Source: Shinella sp. WSJ-2 (GTDB taxonomy: Bacteria; Pseudomonadota; Alphaproteobacteria; Rhizobiales; Rhizobiaceae). From it: a stretch of 64,000 bases of DNA. Below are positions 9,451 to 18,502 of the stretch, piece after piece (positions within the stretch are counted from its first letter, which is position 1; each line of letters opens with the position of its first letter). Under the pieces are notes generated by a model that did not search any database, was not told the DNA's origin, and worked only from the letters and a program-made list of their open reading frames with translations. The stretch covers positions 1 through 64,000 of the forward strand of contig NZ_QWBU01000009.1 of assembly GCF_003432075.1 (NCBI RefSeq), in the 5' to 3' direction. Made by a program: the position numbers and the translations under genes.

Positions 9451-9870
9451 ATGAAACAATCAATAATACGCGCCGCAGCCGCAATCACGGCGGCGATCTC
9501 GCTTGTCGGACCCGCACCTGCTCACGACACCGAGCGAGAAAGCGTCACGCCGAAGTTCGCGCACGCGCTCGACAACATTCCTGGCAAGTCACTGCGGGTT
9601 GTCGAGGTTGACTACGCGCCCGGCGCTTCCTCGCTCCCGCACACGCACGCTCCGTCCGCCTTCATCTACGCCTACGTCCTCGCGGGCGAGGTAGAGTCGA
9701 AGGTCAACGACGGGGAAACCCATCGGTACAAAGCGGGCGAAAGCTGGTTTGAGCCACCCGGCGCCCTTCACTCCATCAGCCGTAACGCCAGCGACACTGT
9801 GCCGGCAAAACTGCTTGCCGTCTTCGTCGTCGATACCGACGACACTAAGCTGACCACTCCCCTCAAGTGA
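9451..9870 (+). CDS. Exported cupin-domain protein
   Basis: 139 residues, preceded by AAGGAG at good distance. Residues 1-24 form a signal peptide ending ...VGPAPAHD. The rest is one cupin barrel with the metal-ligand patterns PHTHAPSAFIYAYVLAGEVE and AGESWFEPPGALHSISRN (two histidines, glutamate, and a later histidine). Small periplasmic cupins of this build are common beside AhpD-like and SDR genes; their substrates are mostly unknown. First gene of a probable operon 9451-12529 with close spacing, divergent from the MocR gene. Confidence 0.75.
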   Translation: MKQSIIRAAAAITAAISLVGPAPAHDTERESVTPKFAHALDNIPGKSLRVVEVDYAPGASSLPHTHAPSAFIYAYVLAGEVESKVNDGETHRYKAGESWFEPPGALHSISRNASDTVPAKLLAVFVVDTDDTKLTTPLK

Positions 9871-9888
9871 AACAAGGAGACTGAAACG

Positions 9889-10344
9889 ATGACAAGAAGG
9901 CTCGACTATAATCAGGTTGCGCCCAACGGCGCCAAAGCGCTTGGCGGCGTCTATGGCTATGTGCTGCAGAGCGGTCTGCCGGGTGAACTGGTGGACCTCG
10001 TCTATCTCCGGGTATCCCAGATCAACAACTGCGCCTACTGCCTCGACATGCATACCCGCGAACTCCTGAAGCGCGGCGTGAAGATCGAAAAGCTCGCGCT
10101 GGTTCAGGCATGGCAGGAAGGCGGCAACCTCTTCAGTGAGGGCGAGCGCGCTGCGCTCGCTTGGGCCGAAACCGTGACTCTTGTTGCGGAGACAGGCGTA
10201 CCGGACGGCGCATACGAGGCGGCACGCCAAGTCTTCGACGAGAAACAGCTTGTCGATCTGACGATCGCCATCAGCCTGATGAATAGCTACAATCGCATGG
10301 CGATCAGCTTCCGCAACACGCCTCAAGCGGTCCTCGAGGCCTGA
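9889..10344 (+). CDS. AhpD-like carboxymuconolactone decarboxylase family protein
   Basis: 151 residues with AAGGAG upstream of the ATG. The redox motif CAYCLDMH (CxxC followed by a histidine) after a helical segment marks the AhpD/CMD fold. Proteins with both cysteines are usually alkylhydroperoxidase-type rather than true decarboxylases. It follows the cupin gene by 18 bp and precedes the second HD gene by 13 bp, so the three should be co-transcribed. Confidence 0.8.
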   Translation: MTRRLDYNQVAPNGAKALGGVYGYVLQSGLPGELVDLVYLRVSQINNCAYCLDMHTRELLKRGVKIEKLALVQAWQEGGNLFSEGERAALAWAETVTLVAETGVPDGAYEAARQVFDEKQLVDLTIAISLMNSYNRMAISFRNTPQAVLEA

Positions 10345-10357
10345 CGGAGGGCGGAAC

Positions 10358-11020
10358 ATGGCCGGTGTTGAAATCTCTGGCATCAGGCTTCCGGACAGCC
10401 GACTCGCCCGCGAAGCGAGCAAGTTCGTCCGGGAGACGGAGAGTGTGTTGCTGTTCGAGCACTCCACGCGCGTCTACTTCTGGGGCGCGATGGCCGGGCA
10501 GCGCAGAGCCCTGAAGTTTGATCACGAACTGCTCTACACGGCGGCCATGTTCCACGACGTTGGCCTCACGGACGCCTTCAATGAGAGCAGACTACGCTTT
10601 GAAGTAGACGGTGCGAATGCCGCCCGTGACTTCCTTCGCGGCCACGGCATCTCGGAAGACGACATGCAGAAGGTCTGGCTCGCAATCGCGCTGCACACGA
10701 CGCCGGGTATTCCGGCACATCTGGACCCTATCGCGTGCCTGACCGCCGAAGGTGTCATGATGGACCTCGTCGGCGCCGGCTACGACGGTTTCGACGAAAA
10801 CCAGCGGGCTGCCGTCGAAGCAGCGTATCCGCGCGGAGCCGACTTTGCTGAAGGCCTGCTCCAAGCCCTTTACGATGGCCTGGAGCACCGACCGGAGGTC
10901 ACTCAGGGAACAGGTCTCGCCGACGTGATGGCTGACAAGAACCCACATTTCCACCGCCGCAATTTCTGCTGCCTGACGCGGAGTTCCCCATGGGCATGCA
11001 GCGATTGCAGCTCCAGCTAA
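10358..11020 (+). CDS. HD-domain protein, cyanamide-hydratase-like (paralogue 2)
   Basis: 220 residues, GGAGGG upstream. Carries the same metal motifs as paralogue 1 (FEHSTRVYFWG, MFHDVGLT, ALHTTPG) and the shared FEVDGANAARDFL segment. The last 20 residues (FCCLTRSSPWACSDCSSS) differ from the ends of the other two copies and are cysteine-rich, so a late frameshift or a replaced tail is possible, but the catalytic core is intact. It sits 10 bp before paralogue 3. Confidence 0.75.
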   Translation: MAGVEISGIRLPDSRLAREASKFVRETESVLLFEHSTRVYFWGAMAGQRRALKFDHELLYTAAMFHDVGLTDAFNESRLRFEVDGANAARDFLRGHGISEDDMQKVWLAIALHTTPGIPAHLDPIACLTAEGVMMDLVGAGYDGFDENQRAAVEAAYPRGADFAEGLLQALYDGLEHRPEVTQGTGLADVMADKNPHFHRRNFCCLTRSSPWACSDCSSS

Positions 11021-11030
11021 GAGGTGTTCC

Positions 11031-11711
11031 ATGTCTAAAATTCGAGAAGGCGTACGTATTCCTGACAGCCAGATCGCCCGTGACGTCACTGAATTCATCC
11101 GTGACACCGAAAGCGACCTGCTCTTTCATCACTCCGTCCGGGTCTACTTCTGGGGAGCGATGACCGGAAACAGAAAGCGCATGATCTTCGATCCTGAACT
11201 GCTTTACACAGCTTGCATGTTCCACGACCTCGGACTGACGGGACAGTATGGCGACAGCCAACTCCGCTTCGAGGTCGATGGCGCCAATGCCGCAGCCGAG
11301 TTCCTCCGAAGCCGTGGGATCGCGTCGGAGCATATTGAGATCGTCTGGAACGCTGTCGCGCTTCACACAACTCCCGGCATTCCGGAATTCATGCGCCCGG
11401 AGGTCGCACTGGTTCAGGCGGGTGCCGGAATGGACGTCGTCGGACGTGGTTTCGACGAGTTTTCGCCCGCGGAACGCGAGGCTGTCGTCGCAGCATATCC
11501 TCGCGAGGACACCTTCGCAGACGGCATCATTGACGCCTTCTATCATGGAATGAAGCATCGTCCTCAGAGCACGTTCGGTACATTCAACGACGACGTCCTC
11601 GCGTTTAAGGATCCAACGTTCCAGCGCGTCGACATTTGCAAGGCGATATTCAGCTCCCGATGGACAGTCGGACCTTGCCGCTCCGGAAACGCTTGCGATC
11701 ACGCTCATTGA
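11031..11711 (+). CDS. HD-domain protein, cyanamide-hydratase-like (paralogue 3)
   Basis: 226 residues, following paralogue 2 with a 10-bp gap and AGAGGTG before the ATG. Motifs FHHSVRVYFWGAMTG, CMFHDLGLTG and ALHTTPGIPEF are all present. The residue line-up with paralogues 1 and 2 runs over the whole length up to IFSSRW; the tail beyond is unique to it. Three related copies in one module suggest duplication followed by divergence in substrate range. Confidence 0.75.
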   Translation: MSKIREGVRIPDSQIARDVTEFIRDTESDLLFHHSVRVYFWGAMTGNRKRMIFDPELLYTACMFHDLGLTGQYGDSQLRFEVDGANAAAEFLRSRGIASEHIEIVWNAVALHTTPGIPEFMRPEVALVQAGAGMDVVGRGFDEFSPAEREAVVAAYPREDTFADGIIDAFYHGMKHRPQSTFGTFNDDVLAFKDPTFQRVDICKAIFSSRWTVGPCRSGNACDHAH

Positions 11712-11803
11712 GCAAATGAAAATTTCTGGGTCCGACCATCACCTGCGCTTCCTACCGCGGATGCTGGATTGTCGAGCCCAGCGCATTCGATAAGAGGAAA
11801 AAT

Positions 11804-12529
11804 ATGACCATGAAGACACGAACGTTTCTCGTCACCGGTGCGACCAGAGGCATTGGCAGATCGCTATCACATCGCCTTGCCGAAGCCGGCCATCTGGTTG
11901 TCGGCATCGCACGTGGGAAGGACTCGACCTTCCCTGGAGAGCTGGCCGCTATCGATCTCGATGACGACAGAGCTGCCGCCGAGGCATTGGCAGACATCGC
12001 GAAGAAATACTCCTTTGACGGCGTGGTGAACAATGTCGGGATGGCCAAACTCCACCGTCTCGGGGAGATCGATCTGGCCGACGTCGACGATATGCTCCGC
12101 TTGAATATCCACTCGACAATCCTGACCACTCAGGCCGTCCTGCCAGGTCTCATGGAGAAGAGATGGGGAAGGATTGTCAACGTGACGAGCCTTGTGACGA
12201 CCGGGACACCGCTCAGGAGCGGATATGCGGCTGCGAAGGCTGCGGTCAACAGTCTCACTCGAACGTGGGCGATGGAACTCGCCGAGACCGGCGTTACCGT
12301 CAACGCGGTTGCGCCCGGTCCAACCGAGACCGAGATGTTTCGGCGAAACACCCCCGCCGGCAGTGAGGCCGAAGCTCGCTTTCTTTCACTGATTCCGATG
12401 AGGCGCCTGGGTAAGCCGGAGGAGATTGCCGCCGCAATCGCCTTTCTTCTCTCGGAGGACGCATCCTTCATCACTGGACAGATCCTCTTTGCGGACGGTG
12501 GCGGCTCTGTAGGACGAGCCTCAGTCTGA
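11804..12529 (+). CDS. Short-chain dehydrogenase/reductase
   Basis: 241 residues. Shows the classical SDR pattern: TGATRGIG cofactor loop near the N-terminus, NNVG, then serine in VTSLVTTG and YAAAK for the catalytic tyrosine and lysine, and a C-terminal ITGQILFADGG. The basic residue in GATRGIG fits NADPH. Last intact gene of the likely operon beginning at 9451. Substrate not deducible. Confidence 0.85.
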   Translation: MTMKTRTFLVTGATRGIGRSLSHRLAEAGHLVVGIARGKDSTFPGELAAIDLDDDRAAAEALADIAKKYSFDGVVNNVGMAKLHRLGEIDLADVDDMLRLNIHSTILTTQAVLPGLMEKRWGRIVNVTSLVTTGTPLRSGYAAAKAAVNSLTRTWAMELAETGVTVNAVAPGPTETEMFRRNTPAGSEAEARFLSLIPMRRLGKPEEIAAAIAFLLSEDASFITGQILFADGGGSVGRASV

Positions 12530-12549
12530 CAGTTCATAAAGAGCGGGCC

Positions 12550-12711
12550 GTCGACACTGACCGGATTTCACCATACGTCCGACAGCACGGAGCGACAGGC
12601 ACCAAAACAATGGCGCACTTCGCAGTGGCCGAGGCCGTGAACGGAAGTTCGGTGACATGGATGGAGAAGCCGTCAGACGACGAATACGAAAAAGGTTCGC
12701 TCGCTGATTGA
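12550..12711 (+). pseudogene. 3' remnant of a cupin gene
   Basis: In one frame the sequence reads QHGATGTKTMAHFAVAEAVN and then SSVTWMEKPSDDEYEKG before the stop at 12709-12711. This matches the C-terminus of cupin proteins annotated as (R)-mandelonitrile-lyase-like (HGA.P.TAMTHIAIQE...VTWMEKVSDEEY). Everything upstream, including the cupin barrel, is missing. The remnant fits the cupin/AhpD/SDR set before it and implies the operon was once longer; it was cut before repeat copy C. Confidence 0.6.
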
Positions 12712-12792
12712 TTAGCGGGTCACGATGGGATCGGTTTGCCCGTCGTGACTTTCCAACGTCCTCTATTCTTCCGCATAATTTCCACCCAGTAA

Positions 12793-13097
12793 GCGGAAAT
12801 TATTGCCGCTCGCCCGTCTGTTGACTGATGCCCAAAGCCAGGGCACAAAGGTGGTGTCCACGGTCGCTCGCGATGGGAAAACACAGGAAATTTCAAGGCT
12901 TTTCTGCTAAGCTATTGAAATCATGTGAGAATCCAGGTTCTCCAGGCGGGCCATTTTAGGCCAGTCATTCGCTGAAAATCAGCGACTATTTCTCACAGAA
13001 AAAAGCGACGCCTTCTCAACAACTTGCGCAATCGTAGCTGCTGTGTTTGAGGTCATCCGTCGTGCTGAAGTGGGTCTCGCAAATTTGGCTGGGGACC
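12793..13097 (+). repeat. 305-bp dispersed repeat, copy C (full length)
   Basis: 305 bp with the same ends as copy B (GCGGAAATTATTGCCG to TGGCTGGGGACCC). Two hairpins are clear: GAGAA/TTCTC around TCCAGG, and CGCTGA/TCAGCG around AAA near 12971. By eye about 80 percent identical to copy D. It separates the HD/cupin module from the ugp module. Confidence 0.9.
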
Positions 13098-13314
13098 CAG
13101 AAGGTAGCATCCGTTTGGGGAGTCAAGAGCCGATGGCTGGGGTTGCGAGGTGATCTAGGCTCCCACGATTAGAGCAGCGTGGAAAGCCCGCAATTAAATT
13201 GAGTTCATGTTTTCGGAAGCCCTCCCATCTGCGCCCATTGATTGTGCACAGCTTGATACAACTGCCCGTCATAATTTCGTTGCAGGTTCATTTGTTTCCA
13301 TTTTGAATGAAAGA

Positions 13315-13330
13315 CGCTTCGAACGAAGCG
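13315..13330. promoter_or_regulatory. Inverted repeat upstream of ugpB
   Basis: CGCTTCG and CGAAGCG separated by AA, 86 bp upstream of the ugpB start. It could be an operator for the ugp operon. No regulator gene for it is identifiable nearby. The rest of 13098-13415 shows nothing else I can name. Confidence 0.35.
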
Positions 13331-13415
13331 CGATTAAGTCAGTTCTGGGAGGTTCTGGCGCACCAAATTTCTGGTCAGCATCACGCTGGATCAGATGGAA
13401 CATTAGGGAGGCATC

Positions 13416-14723
13416 ATGTCTACGAAACCTTTCGCTGCATCAGCAGCGACCCTCGCACTTTCGCTTTCTTTCGGCGCTTCTGCCTTTGCAGCGACGGAGC
13501 TGCAGTGGTGGCATGCCATGACCGGCGCAAACAATGAAGTTGTCGATCAGCTTGCCAAGGAATTCAATGAGAGCCAGAGCGACTATAAGATCACACCCGT
13601 CTTCAAGGGCACCTATCCGGAAACGTTGAATGCCGGCATTGCCGCATTCCGTTCCAAGCAACCACCGGCAATCATCCAGGTCTTTGATGCCGGTTCGGGC
13701 GTGATGATGGGCGCAGAAGGCGCGATCGTTCCAGTTGCGGAAGTGCTGCAGAAAGGCGGCTTCGAATTCAACAAGTCGGACTATTTGGCCGGCATTGTTG
13801 CCTATTATTCGAAGCCGGACGGCACCATGCTGTCCTTCCCCTACAATTCGTCCTCGCCAGTTTTGTACTACAACAAGGACGCCTTCACGAAGGCCGGCCT
13901 CGATACAGAAAACCCGCCGAAGACCTGGCCTGAAGTCTTCGAAGCAGCGCGTAAGATCAAGGACAGCGGTGCTGCGCCCTGTGGTCTGACCTCGACCTGG
14001 CTGACCTGGATCCAGACCGAGAATTTTGCCGCCTGGAACAACGTCTCCTATGGCACCAACGAGAACGGCCTTGCCGGCGGCACCGTCGAACTGAAGGTCA
14101 ATTCTGATCTATTCGTCCAGCACTTCCAGTCGATCGCCGATCTGGCCAAGGATGGTGCGTTCCGCTACGGCGGCCGCACATCGGAAGCCAAGCAGCTTTT
14201 CCTCTCTGGCGAATGCGCGATCATGACCGAATCCTCGGGTGGTCTCGGTGATATCGTGAAGTCCGGCATGAACTACGGGATTGGCCAGCTTCCCTATTAC
14301 GAAGGGAATGGTCCGCAGAACACCATCCCGGGCGGCGCGAGCCTCTGGGTCTTCGGTGGCAAGAGCGATGAAGAATACAAGGGGATCGCCCAGTTCTTCA
14401 ACTTCCTGTCCCAGACGGAAATCCAGGCACGCCTGCATCAGGTTTCCGGCTATCTACCGGTCACCAATGCAGCTTACGAGGCAACCAAGTCCTCGGGCTT
14501 CTACGAAAAGAACCCGGCCCGCGAAACACCGATCCTGCAGATGACCGGTAAAGCACCGACCGAAAACTCGAAGGGCGTGCGTCTGCCGAACCTGCCGCAG
14601 GTTCGCGACATCATGAACGAAGAGTTCGAAGCCATGCTGTCAGGCTCGCAGGATGCCAAGACGACGCTCGACCGCATCGTCGAGCGCGGCAATGCAGCCA
14701 TCGCTGCCGTCTCCAGCAACTGA
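13416..14723 (+). CDS. ugpB: sn-Glycerol-3-phosphate ABC transporter, binding protein
   Basis: 435 residues with GGGAGG before the ATG. Signal peptide of about 25 residues (ends SAFAATE). The mature start ELQWWHAMTGANNEVVDQLAKEFNES and the segment YKITPVFKGTYPETLNAGIAAFRSKQPPAIIQVFDAGS follow E. coli UgpB closely. It captures glycerol-3-phosphate or glycerophosphodiesters in the periplasm. First gene of ugpBAEC; a hairpin lies between it and ugpA. Confidence 0.9.
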   Translation: MSTKPFAASAATLALSLSFGASAFAATELQWWHAMTGANNEVVDQLAKEFNESQSDYKITPVFKGTYPETLNAGIAAFRSKQPPAIIQVFDAGSGVMMGAEGAIVPVAEVLQKGGFEFNKSDYLAGIVAYYSKPDGTMLSFPYNSSSPVLYYNKDAFTKAGLDTENPPKTWPEVFEAARKIKDSGAAPCGLTSTWLTWIQTENFAAWNNVSYGTNENGLAGGTVELKVNSDLFVQHFQSIADLAKDGAFRYGGRTSEAKQLFLSGECAIMTESSGGLGDIVKSGMNYGIGQLPYYEGNGPQNTIPGGASLWVFGGKSDEEYKGIAQFFNFLSQTEIQARLHQVSGYLPVTNAAYEATKSSGFYEKNPARETPILQMTGKAPTENSKGVRLPNLPQVRDIMNEEFEAMLSGSQDAKTTLDRIVERGNAAIAAVSSN

Positions 14724-14739
14724 TCTGACTGAATGACAA

Positions 14740-14769
14740 CACTGCCCGTGTCTAATGATGCGGGCAGTG
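14740..14769 (+). terminator. Intercistronic hairpin after ugpB
   Basis: CACTGCCCG pairs perfectly with CGGGCAGTG across a 12-nt loop, followed by CTGTTTCTC. Such hairpins between a binding-protein gene and permease genes usually stabilise or partly terminate the message so that more binding protein than permease is made. Confidence 0.6.
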
Positions 14770-14800
14770 CTGTTTCTCTGACCGGCTGAGGAGCTTTACC

Positions 14801-15682
14801 TTGCACACGGTTCACTTCCCGAACAAAATCCTGCCTTACCTGCTCTTGGCGCCTCAGATCATCCTGACGCTGGTATTCTTCTTCTGGCCGGCAAGCCAGG
14901 CGATCTACCAGTCGATGCTCAGGGAGGATCCGTTTGGGCTGAAAAGCACCTTTGTCGGCTTCGCCAATTTCTCCGACATTCTCTCGGACCCCAACTACCT
15001 GCATTCGTTTCAGGTTACGATCGTCTTCAGCGTGTTGACGGCGCTCGTCTCAATGGCGGTCGCCTTGCTTCTGGCCACCGCCGCCGACAAGGTTGTGCGC
15101 GGCCAGACCTTCTACCGCACGCTGCTGATCTGGCCCTATGCCGTGGCGCCTGCCGTTGCGGGCATGCTGTGGCTCTTCATGTTCAACCCGGCCATGGGAA
15201 CGCTTGCTTATCTCTTACGCTCCACAGGGTTCGAATGGGATCCGCTTCTGAAGGGCGATCAGGCCATGGCGCTCATCGTCTTTGCTGCTGCCTGGAAGCA
15301 GATCAGCTACAATTTCCTCTTCTTCGTTGCAGGTCTCCAGGCGATCACGAAGTCGCTGATCGAAGCGGCCGCGATCGACGGTGCCCGCGGTAGCAGACGG
15401 TTCTGGACGATCATCTTCCCGCTTCTGGCACCGACAACCTTCTTCCTTCTAGTCGTCAACACGGTATACGCCTTCTTCGATACCTTCGGCATCATCCATG
15501 CCGTCACCGGCGGCGGCCCGGCAAAAGCGACCGAAACGCTGGTCTACAAGGTTTATAATGATGGCTTCGTCAACCTGAACCTTGGCTCATCCGCAGCGCA
15601 GTCGGTCATCCTGATGATCATCGTCATCGGCCTGACGGCCTTCCAGTTCCGCTTCGTCGAGAAGCGGGTTCATTACGGCTGA
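14801..15682 (+). CDS. ugpA: sn-Glycerol-3-phosphate ABC transporter permease UgpA
   Basis: 293 residues from a TTG start with GAGGAG upstream; no better in-frame start gives the normal N-terminus ([24 protein letters not shown]). About six membrane helices are visible, plus the permease loop [24 protein letters not shown] that contacts the ATPase. The sequence tracks E. coli UgpA along its length. Confidence 0.9.
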   Translation: MHTVHFPNKILPYLLLAPQIILTLVFFFWPASQAIYQSMLREDPFGLKSTFVGFANFSDILSDPNYLHSFQVTIVFSVLTALVSMAVALLLATAADKVVRGQTFYRTLLIWPYAVAPAVAGMLWLFMFNPAMGTLAYLLRSTGFEWDPLLKGDQAMALIVFAAAWKQISYNFLFFVAGLQAITKSLIEAAAIDGARGSRRFWTIIFPLLAPTTFFLLVVNTVYAFFDTFGIIHAVTGGGPAKATETLVYKVYNDGFVNLNLGSSAAQSVILMIIVIGLTAFQFRFVEKRVHYG

Positions 15683-15691
15683 GGATCGGAC

Positions 15692-16540
15692 ATGATTGAA
15701 AAACGCCCCATCGCCAATCTGATCGGCCATCTGATCCTCGTCATCGGCATCATCGTCGTTGCCTTTCCGATCTACTACACCTTCATTGCGTCCTCGATGA
15801 GCTCGCAGGAGATCATCCGGCCGCCCATGTCCCTGCTGCCGGGCGACCATCTGGTCGATAACTACTCGGAAGCCATGTCAGGCGGCGTCGAGCGTGTCGT
15901 CGGCGTCAGCCTCGAACGGCTGCTGTTCAATTCCTTCGTGGTCGCGATTGCGATTGCTGTCGGCAAGATCATCATTTCGTTCCTCTCGGCATTTGCGATC
16001 GTCTTCTTCCGCTTCCGGTTCCGGATGTTCTTCTTCTGGATGATTTTCATAACGCTGATGCTGCCGGTCGAGGTGCGCATTCTGCCCACCTACAAAGTGA
16101 TCGTGGATCTCGGTCTGATCGACACCTATGCGGGGCTCACGCTTCCGTTGATGGCTTCGGCGACGGCAACATTCCTGTTCCGGCAGTTCTTCCTGACGAT
16201 ACCGGGCGAGCTGGTGGAAGCCGCGCGCATCGACAATGCAGGGCCGTTCCGCTTCATGAAGGACATTCTGCTGCCGCTGTCGACCACCAACATTGCAGCC
16301 CTCTTCGTGATCCTCTTCATCTATGGCTGGACCCAGTATCTCTGGCCGCTCCTAGTGACGAACGACGCCAAGATGAACACCATCATCATCGGCTTGCGCC
16401 GGATGGTCGATTTCACCGACGCCTCCACGCCCTGGAATTACGTCATGGTTACGGCGATCCTTGCCATCATCCCTCCCATCGTCGTTGTGGTCTTGATGCA
16501 GCGATGGTTCGTCAAAGGTCTTGTGGAGACAGAAAAGTAA
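15692..16540 (+). CDS. ugpE: sn-Glycerol-3-phosphate ABC transporter permease UgpE
   Basis: 282 residues, 9 bp after ugpA. MalG-type inner-membrane permease with six predicted helices and the loop [22 protein letters not shown]. Segment [28 protein letters not shown] is typical of UgpE. Its stop overlaps the ugpC start in TAATG, indicating translational coupling. Confidence 0.9.
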   Translation: MIEKRPIANLIGHLILVIGIIVVAFPIYYTFIASSMSSQEIIRPPMSLLPGDHLVDNYSEAMSGGVERVVGVSLERLLFNSFVVAIAIAVGKIIISFLSAFAIVFFRFRFRMFFFWMIFITLMLPVEVRILPTYKVIVDLGLIDTYAGLTLPLMASATATFLFRQFFLTIPGELVEAARIDNAGPFRFMKDILLPLSTTNIAALFVILFIYGWTQYLWPLLVTNDAKMNTIIIGLRRMVDFTDASTPWNYVMVTAILAIIPPIVVVVLMQRWFVKGLVETEK

Positions 16541-17589
16541 TGGCCCAGATTGTTTTGAACGATGTGCGCAAGATGTATGGCAATGTTGAAGCCATCAAAG
16601 GCGTGTCTCTGGAAATCGCCGATGGGGAACTCGTGGTTCTCGTCGGCCCGTCAGGCTGCGGCAAGTCTACGCTGTTGCGCATGATTGCCGGGCTTGAGAG
16701 CATTTCGGGCGGGGAGATCTCGATCGGCGACCGGGTGGTGAACCAGTTGGAGCCCTCAGAACGCGATATCGCCATGGTGTTCCAGAACTATGCGCTCTAT
16801 CCGCATATGACCGTTCGCCAGAACCTCGCCTACGGATTGAAGAACCGCAATACACCGAAGGACGAGATCGACCGCCGTATCGAACAAGCCGCCAAGGCGC
16901 TTGAGATCGAGCAGTTCCTCGAGCGCAAACCGCGTCAATTGTCCGGCGGCCAGCGCCAGCGGGTTGCCATGGGGCGGGCGATCGTGCGCGAACCGGCGGC
17001 CTATCTCTTCGACGAGCCGCTGTCGAACCTTGATGCGAAGCTGCGCGTACAGATGCGCGTCGAAATCAAGCGGCTGCAGCGGTCGCTCGCCACGACCAGC
17101 GTCTACGTGACCCACGACCAGATGGAAGCGATGACGCTGGCTGACAGGCTAGTGGTGCTGAATGCCGGGCGCATCGAACAGGTCGGCAGGCCGATCGAGC
17201 TCTACGAGCGTCCGGCAACGACCTTCGTGGCAACCTTTATCGGTTCCCCATCGATGAACCTGCTTCAGATGGCAAAGTCGACCGAGAGCTGGTCGATGAC
17301 ATCAGATGCGGCGGTTCCGTCAGGCACGGCTAACCTCGGTATCCGCCCCGAAGACCTGCACCTGACCACGCAGGTGCCGGGGGGCGAGATCTTCACTGCA
17401 AGCGTCAAGGTCGCCGCAGTCGAGTTGGTCGGGGCCGAGAGCTACGTGCATGGAACGCTGGCCGATGGCAGCGACATCGTCTTCCGGGTAGCTGGTCGCT
17501 CGCGGATCGAGATGGATGACATTGTGCAAATCGGTGCGAAGGCATCGGACCTGCACTTCTTCGGGTCAGACGGCGCCCGTCTCAACTGA
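16540..17589 (+). CDS. ugpC: sn-Glycerol-3-phosphate ABC transporter ATPase UgpC
   Basis: 349 residues starting at the ATG that overlaps the ugpE stop. Walker [11 protein letters not shown]-loop, signature [14 protein letters not shown], Walker [16 protein letters not shown] and switch histidine in YVTHDQ are all intact. The C-terminal 110 residues form an OB-type regulatory domain as in MalK/UgpC. Last gene of the operon, followed by a strong hairpin. Confidence 0.85.
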   Translation: MAQIVLNDVRKMYGNVEAIKGVSLEIADGELVVLVGPSGCGKSTLLRMIAGLESISGGEISIGDRVVNQLEPSERDIAMVFQNYALYPHMTVRQNLAYGLKNRNTPKDEIDRRIEQAAKALEIEQFLERKPRQLSGGQRQRVAMGRAIVREPAAYLFDEPLSNLDAKLRVQMRVEIKRLQRSLATTSVYVTHDQMEAMTLADRLVVLNAGRIEQVGRPIELYERPATTFVATFIGSPSMNLLQMAKSTESWSMTSDAAVPSGTANLGIRPEDLHLTTQVPGGEIFTASVKVAAVELVGAESYVHGTLADGSDIVFRVAGRSRIEMDDIVQIGAKASDLHFFGSDGARLN

Positions 17590-17608
17590 TGCCATCCGGC
17601 CAAATGTA

Positions 17609-17633
17609 AAGCGGGGCCTCCTCGGCCCCGCTT
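17609..17633 (+). terminator. Hairpin between convergent genes
   Basis: AAGCGGGGCC and GGCCCCGCTT pair perfectly around TCCTC, 20 bp after ugpC and before the 3' end of the convergent phosphatase gene. There is no long T tract, but the stem is strong and symmetrical and could act for both directions. Confidence 0.7.
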
Positions 17634-17665
17634 GAACACGACGAAGAGACGATGCGGCTGCGGTC

Positions 17666-18469
17666 TTAGAGATTGCTCGTGTGCAAATCCAAGAGCTCAT
17701 CGTAGCAGGACCGATTTGCCGCCAGGACCGGATGGCCTTGAAGGAACTCTTCGCCACGTCCTGGGAAAGGGAGGTTTTGGCCTCCAGCTTCCCGGACAAG
17801 GCAGAAGCCAGCCATGCAGTCCCAAGCGCGCATATGCGGCTCGTAATATCCGACCAGGCGGCCAGCCGCGACATAGGCCAGCATCAAGGCACCCGAGCCG
17901 TTGCGGATGAAATTACCGCCCTGCTCCATCAGGCCTGCGATAATCGCACCGACGCGTTCGGGTGTGACGAAGTTGTTGCAGCCTATCCCCGTCATTGCAT
18001 TCTGCAGATTGCGGGTGGGATCGAGGTGCAGGAACTTGCCATTCAGCGTCGCACCGAAACCGAGCGCCGAGGCGTAAAGCTCATCCGAGCAGGGCACATG
18101 GATCACGCCCACGACCGGCTCCCCATCCCGGACGATCGCAACGGAAACACACCAGGTCGGCATGCCGTTGACGAAGGGAGCGGTGCCGTCGATCGGGTCG
18201 ACAACCCAGGTGAAGCCGGAGGAGCCTTCGTCGTGGCCGAACTCCTCTCCCAGGAAACCGTCATTTGCGTAGATTTCGGCAACGCGCTCCTTCAGGAAGG
18301 TTTCAACATTGCGGTCCGCGATCGACACCACATCCTGTAGATCGCGCTTCGTTTCAATCACTAGCGTATCGCGCCGGTTGAAGTAGTCGAGCGCCATGGC
18401 TCCCGCTTCCGCCGCCAGCGTCTTGGCCAGGGCAAACCGCGCTGCGAGTGCCGTATCATTCACTGTCAT
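17666..18469 (-). CDS. Inositol-monophosphatase-family phosphatase
   Basis: 267 residues, GGGAG before the ATG. Metal-site motifs of the IMPase family are complete: GEE in FLGEEFGHD, WVVDPIDGTAPFVNG (DPIDGT) and AWDCMAGFCLVREAGG. Members dephosphorylate inositol phosphates, histidinol phosphate or sugar phosphates. Placed as the last gene after an AfuABC-like importer on the same strand (33-bp gap), it most likely removes phosphate from the imported sugar phosphate in the cytoplasm; that is inferred from the neighbours. Confidence 0.8.
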   Translation of the reverse strand: MTVNDTALAARFALAKTLAAEAGAMALDYFNRRDTLVIETKRDLQDVVSIADRNVETFLKERVAEIYANDGFLGEEFGHDEGSSGFTWVVDPIDGTAPFVNGMPTWCVSVAIVRDGEPVVGVIHVPCSDELYASALGFGATLNGKFLHLDPTRNLQNAMTGIGCNNFVTPERVGAIIAGLMEQGGNFIRNGSGALMLAYVAAGRLVGYYEPHMRAWDCMAGFCLVREAGGQNLPFPGRGEEFLQGHPVLAANRSCYDELLDLHTSNL

Positions 18470-18502
18470 TCTCTTTCTCCCTGGTCTTCTTTAAAAAAAT
18501 CA

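Noticed and set aside
13207-13521. Open frame overlapping the ugpB start
   Set aside because: No ribosome binding site or domain, and it overlaps a clear signal-peptide-bearing gene in another frame.
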